DNA of 64,000 nucleotides. Source: Bradyrhizobium sp. CB3481. Its GTDB lineage: Bacteria; Pseudomonadota; Alphaproteobacteria; Rhizobiales; Xanthobacteraceae. The DNA lies in the NCBI RefSeq assembly GCF_029714305.1, contig NZ_CP121647.1:6964501-7028500 (forward strand), in the 5' to 3' direction. A model generated the notes under the pieces. That model was not told where the DNA came from. It worked only from the letters and a program-made list of their open reading frames with translations, and did not search any database. Shown piece by piece: positions 63,384-64,000 of this stretch. Position numbers and translations under genes: made by a program. The first letter of the stretch is position 1; the number at the start of each line of letters is the position of its first letter.

Positions 63384-63749
63384 TCATGTCAGGTATCGAT
63401 TGATCGTCTCAAGTAGCTTTCGTGCGCTGTAGGGCTTTGCGACATAGGCATCGCAGCCTGCCACGCGTGCCTTTTCTTCGTCACCGCCAAGCGCATAGGA
63501 GGTGACGGCGACTATTGGAATATGGCGGAGATCTGATTGTGCTTTTATGCGCCGCGTCGCCTCGTATCCGTCGAGAATAGGCAGTTGGATATCCATCAGG
63601 ATCAGGTCCGGGCTTTGGGTTCGCGCTGCTATGAGCGCTGCTTCACCGTCGTGCGCCTCGATCATTTCGTAACCGACGCTTGCGAGCAGATCGCGCAGAA
63701 TCTGCCGATTGTCCTCTTGATCTTCGACCACCAGTACGCGCTTGCTCAT
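63384..63749 (-). CDS. single-domain response regulator (DivK-like)
   Basis: A 121-residue receiver. EDQ in VLVVEDQEDNRQIL, phospho-Asp in LILMDIQLPILDG and Lys in YVAKPYSARK. The sequence and size are like DivK-type single receivers. Its ATGA overlap with the kinase stop shows coupling. The 30-bp gap to the receiver-cyclase makes a phosphorelay of kinase, receiver and cyclase likely. Confidence 0.9.
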   Translation of the reverse strand: MSKRVLVVEDQEDNRQILRDLLASVGYEMIEAHDGEAALIAARTQSPDLILMDIQLPILDGYEATRRIKAQSDLRHIPIVAVTSYALGGDEEKARVAGCDAYVAKPYSARKLLETINRYLT

Positions 63750-64000
63750 GACTGCGCCGCCTGTTGCTCAAGCCGAGCCGGGACCAGAAAGGAAAATCTC
63801 GCGCCATGACCGAGGCGGGATTCAATCCATATTCGCCCACCATGCATCTCCACAATGCGCTTTACGATGGCGAGGCCCAATCCAGCGCCTCCCTTCGTCT
63901 TGGTGATCGAGCTATCCACCTGCTGGAATTCCTGGAAGATTTTTGTTTGATCGGTTTGATCAATGCCCGGTCCAGTGTCCTGTACGGAAAATCTGTAGAA
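63746..64000 (-). CDS. histidine kinase, C-terminal end (partial)
   Basis: The last 84 residues of a sensor histidine kinase, cut by the window edge. The HATPase G1 box is QDTGPGI and the G2 box GGAGLGLAIVKRIVEMHGG. It ends in an ATGA overlap with the receiver gene. The N-terminal sensing and His-containing parts are outside the window. It is probably the donor for the two downstream receivers. Confidence 0.88.
   Translation of the reverse strand, partial: FYRFSVQDTGPGIDQTDQTKIFQEFQQVDSSITKTKGGAGLGLAIVKRIVEMHGGRIWIESRLGHGARFSFLVPARLEQQAAQS

Overview
The window looks like a chromosomal stretch from a high-GC alphaproteobacterium of the Bradyrhizobium/Rhodopseudomonas group. The evidence is the protein set (CtrA, ChpT, a CheA with a C-terminal receiver, EipA/DUF1134, DUF2927, CYP153-type P450s), GANTC sites and a CtrA half-site upstream of ctrA, a GGAAC-N17-CGTT (EcfG-type) promoter, and two palindromic intergenic repeats of the kind scattered through Bradyrhizobium genomes. 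This rests on reading the sequence; no database search was run.

Region by region. 0-7.5 kb: small secreted or envelope proteins of unknown role, a dienelactone-hydrolase-like enzyme, two exported proteins sharing a GRKCW motif, and a run of coupled genes encoding exported TPR proteins. 7.6-24.6 kb: a motility and cell-cycle block with flhA, an ECF sigma/anti-sigma pair, fliI-fliJ, divergent ctrA, a DUF350/DUF1190/glutathionylspermidine-synthase-like trio, the chemotaxis operon cheA-cheW-cheY-cheB-cheR, and chpT. 24.7-28.4 kb: cysQ, a YHS-domain protein, eipA, a membrane-anchored coiled-coil protein and tRNA-Val(CAC). 28.4-33.6 kb: a looser accessory stretch with a decayed tRNA-Val copy, an N-terminally truncated addiction-module antitoxin, hypothetical proteins, a GFA-family protein and a PEP-CTERM SGNH hydrolase.

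33.6-49.6 kb: mostly metabolism and envelope genes: two small proteins, an M20 peptidase, a possible nuclease-fold protein, a ThDP enzyme, an L,D-transpeptidase, a DUF2927 protein, a LysR regulator, a large SAM-cyclase-ATPase regulator, a DUF898/M48 pair, an HxlR regulator and isovaleryl-CoA dehydrogenase. 49.8-52.4 kb: two tandem CYP153-type P450s. 52.5-64 kb: small membrane proteins, a periplasmic binding protein, and a FecR lipoprotein/TPR operon divergent from a 1672-residue surface protein with a FecR head, six exact-length 330-bp VCBS repeats, RTX repeats and a His-rich tail. At the right edge is a histidine kinase/receiver/receiver-cyclase operon.

Two themes join genes. First, ctrA, its phosphate donor chpT, flagellar export genes and the chemotaxis operon lie within 17 kb, with CtrA-like boxes near flhA and fliI. 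Second, the FecR/TPR operon, the giant FecR-VCBS-RTX protein and the adjacent signalling operon could form one surface-adhesion locus; that link is inferred from proximity and shared domains.
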